Shown in pieces: positions 6,210 to 6,750 of a stretch of 6,750 nt of DNA. The notes under the pieces were generated by a model. It saw nothing but the letters and a program-made list of their open reading frames with translations. It did not search any database and was not told the DNA's origin. Location: contig JAAFHH010000167.1 of the NCBI GenBank assembly GCA_013297545.1, forward strand, positions 1 to 6,750, in the 5' to 3' direction. The translations under genes and the position numbers were made by a program. Source of the stretch: Alphaproteobacteria bacterium. Lineage in GTDB: Bacteria; Pseudomonadota; Alphaproteobacteria; Elsterales; Elsteraceae. Numbering within the stretch: position 1 is the stretch's first letter; each line of letters opens with the position of its first letter.

Positions 6210-6750
6210 ATGTCGTTAACCAATGCACTGCAGACGTTTAAGGCCAGTTGGGCCGAGCGTGCTGGACCGGAAATCGCCAGCACCATCGCAACCGATATCG
6301 AGGACTTGCGCGCGAGCGGCATCCTGGCGCACGCCCGCACCACCGGGCAGCCGTTTCCCCAGCTGGTGCTACCAGACCAGCTGAACCGGCGGGTGGCACT
6401 GGCCGACCTGATCCAGGACGGACCGCTGATCGTCACCTTCTACCGCGGTGGCTGGTGCCCGTACTGCAACCTCGAACTGCGCGCTTTCCAAGCGATCTTG
6501 CCGGAAATCCACGCCGCTGGCGGCCGGCTGGTCGCGGTTTCGCCTGAACTGCCGGACCACGGCCTGTCGACGGCGGAGAAAAACGACCTCGCGTTCCCGG
6601 TCCTGTCCGACAGCCATGGCATGCTCGCAACCGCCCTCGGCATCGCGTTCGAGCTGACCGACACGGTCCGCAGCCTCTACCAACGCTTCGGCCATGATCT
6701 GCCAAGCCACAATGGCGACGGCCGCTGGAGCTTGCCGATGCCAGCGACTT
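6210..6750 (+). CDS. peroxiredoxin-like AhpC/TSA-family protein (3' end outside window)
   Basis: The 180 visible codons have a thioredoxin-fold domain. LIVTFYRGGWCPYCNLELRAF (about 73-93) carries Cys83 and Cys86 after a beta strand, the position of the peroxidatic Cys. The spacing CPYC also resembles a redoxin or thioredoxin active site, and the usual peroxiredoxin Thr three residues before the Cys is replaced by Gly. AVSPEL (about 110) and FPVLSDSHGMLATALGI (about 130-147) are the following peroxiredoxin strands. The N-terminal 45 residues are a charged helical extension seen in the 'peroxiredoxin-like' subgroup. ATG 6210 has an excellent AGGAGG (6199-6204) five bases upstream. It probably reduces peroxides together with the AhpD-like neighbour. 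The frame is open at the right edge; the family length suggests about 30-40 residues are missing. Confidence 0.88.
   Translation, partial: MSLTNALQTFKASWAERAGPEIASTIATDIEDLRASGILAHARTTGQPFPQLVLPDQLNRRVALADLIQDGPLIVTFYRGGWCPYCNLELRAFQAILPEIHAAGGRLVAVSPELPDHGLSTAEKNDLAFPVLSDSHGMLATALGIAFELTDTVRSLYQRFGHDLPSHNGDGRWSLPMPAT

Overview
The window is a GC-rich, gene-dense stretch of bacterial chromosome, most likely proteobacterial. This rests on base composition, the 'alphaproteobacterial/Thermus-type' isocitrate dehydrogenase with a C-terminal extension, and the LodA/LodB-type quinoprotein pair. No rRNA, tRNA, CRISPR array, insertion sequence or phage gene is visible. The six genes fall into three blocks.

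Block 1 (bases 3-2779, + strand) is a two-gene operon. It starts with the C-terminal two thirds of a LodA/GoxA-like amino-acid oxidase, whose cofactor would be a self-derived cysteine tryptophylquinone (CTQ). A LodB/GoxB-like FAD enzyme follows, with an ATGA start/stop overlap. LodB-type flavoproteins are required to mature the CTQ of their partner oxidase. This one carries an extra C-terminal domain resembling PqqD, the peptide-binding (RRE-type) fold used in PQQ and RiPP maturation, which is the most interesting feature of the window. A perfect 11-bp hairpin lies across the end of its reading frame.

Block 2 (2812-4254, - strand) is a convergent monocistronic gene for a TCA-cycle isocitrate dehydrogenase of about 480 residues. 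Its coenzyme-site residues look NAD-type. Its C-terminal domain contains a textbook EF-hand calcium-loop sequence. A 333-bp intergenic region (4255-4587) lies upstream, holding the ribosome binding site, a 16-bp palindrome and a rho-independent terminator that closes the next gene.

Block 3 (4588-6750) is a divergent redox unit. A LysR-family regulator on the - strand faces a + strand pair made of an AhpD-like carboxymuconolactone-decarboxylase-family protein (CxxC...H motif) and an AhpC/TSA-type peroxiredoxin-like protein (CPYC) cut by the right edge. The 125-bp divergent promoter region contains a 7-bp inverted repeat with an exact T-N11-A core, a good candidate LysR operator. The simplest reading is a peroxide- or thiol-stress module under LysR control.
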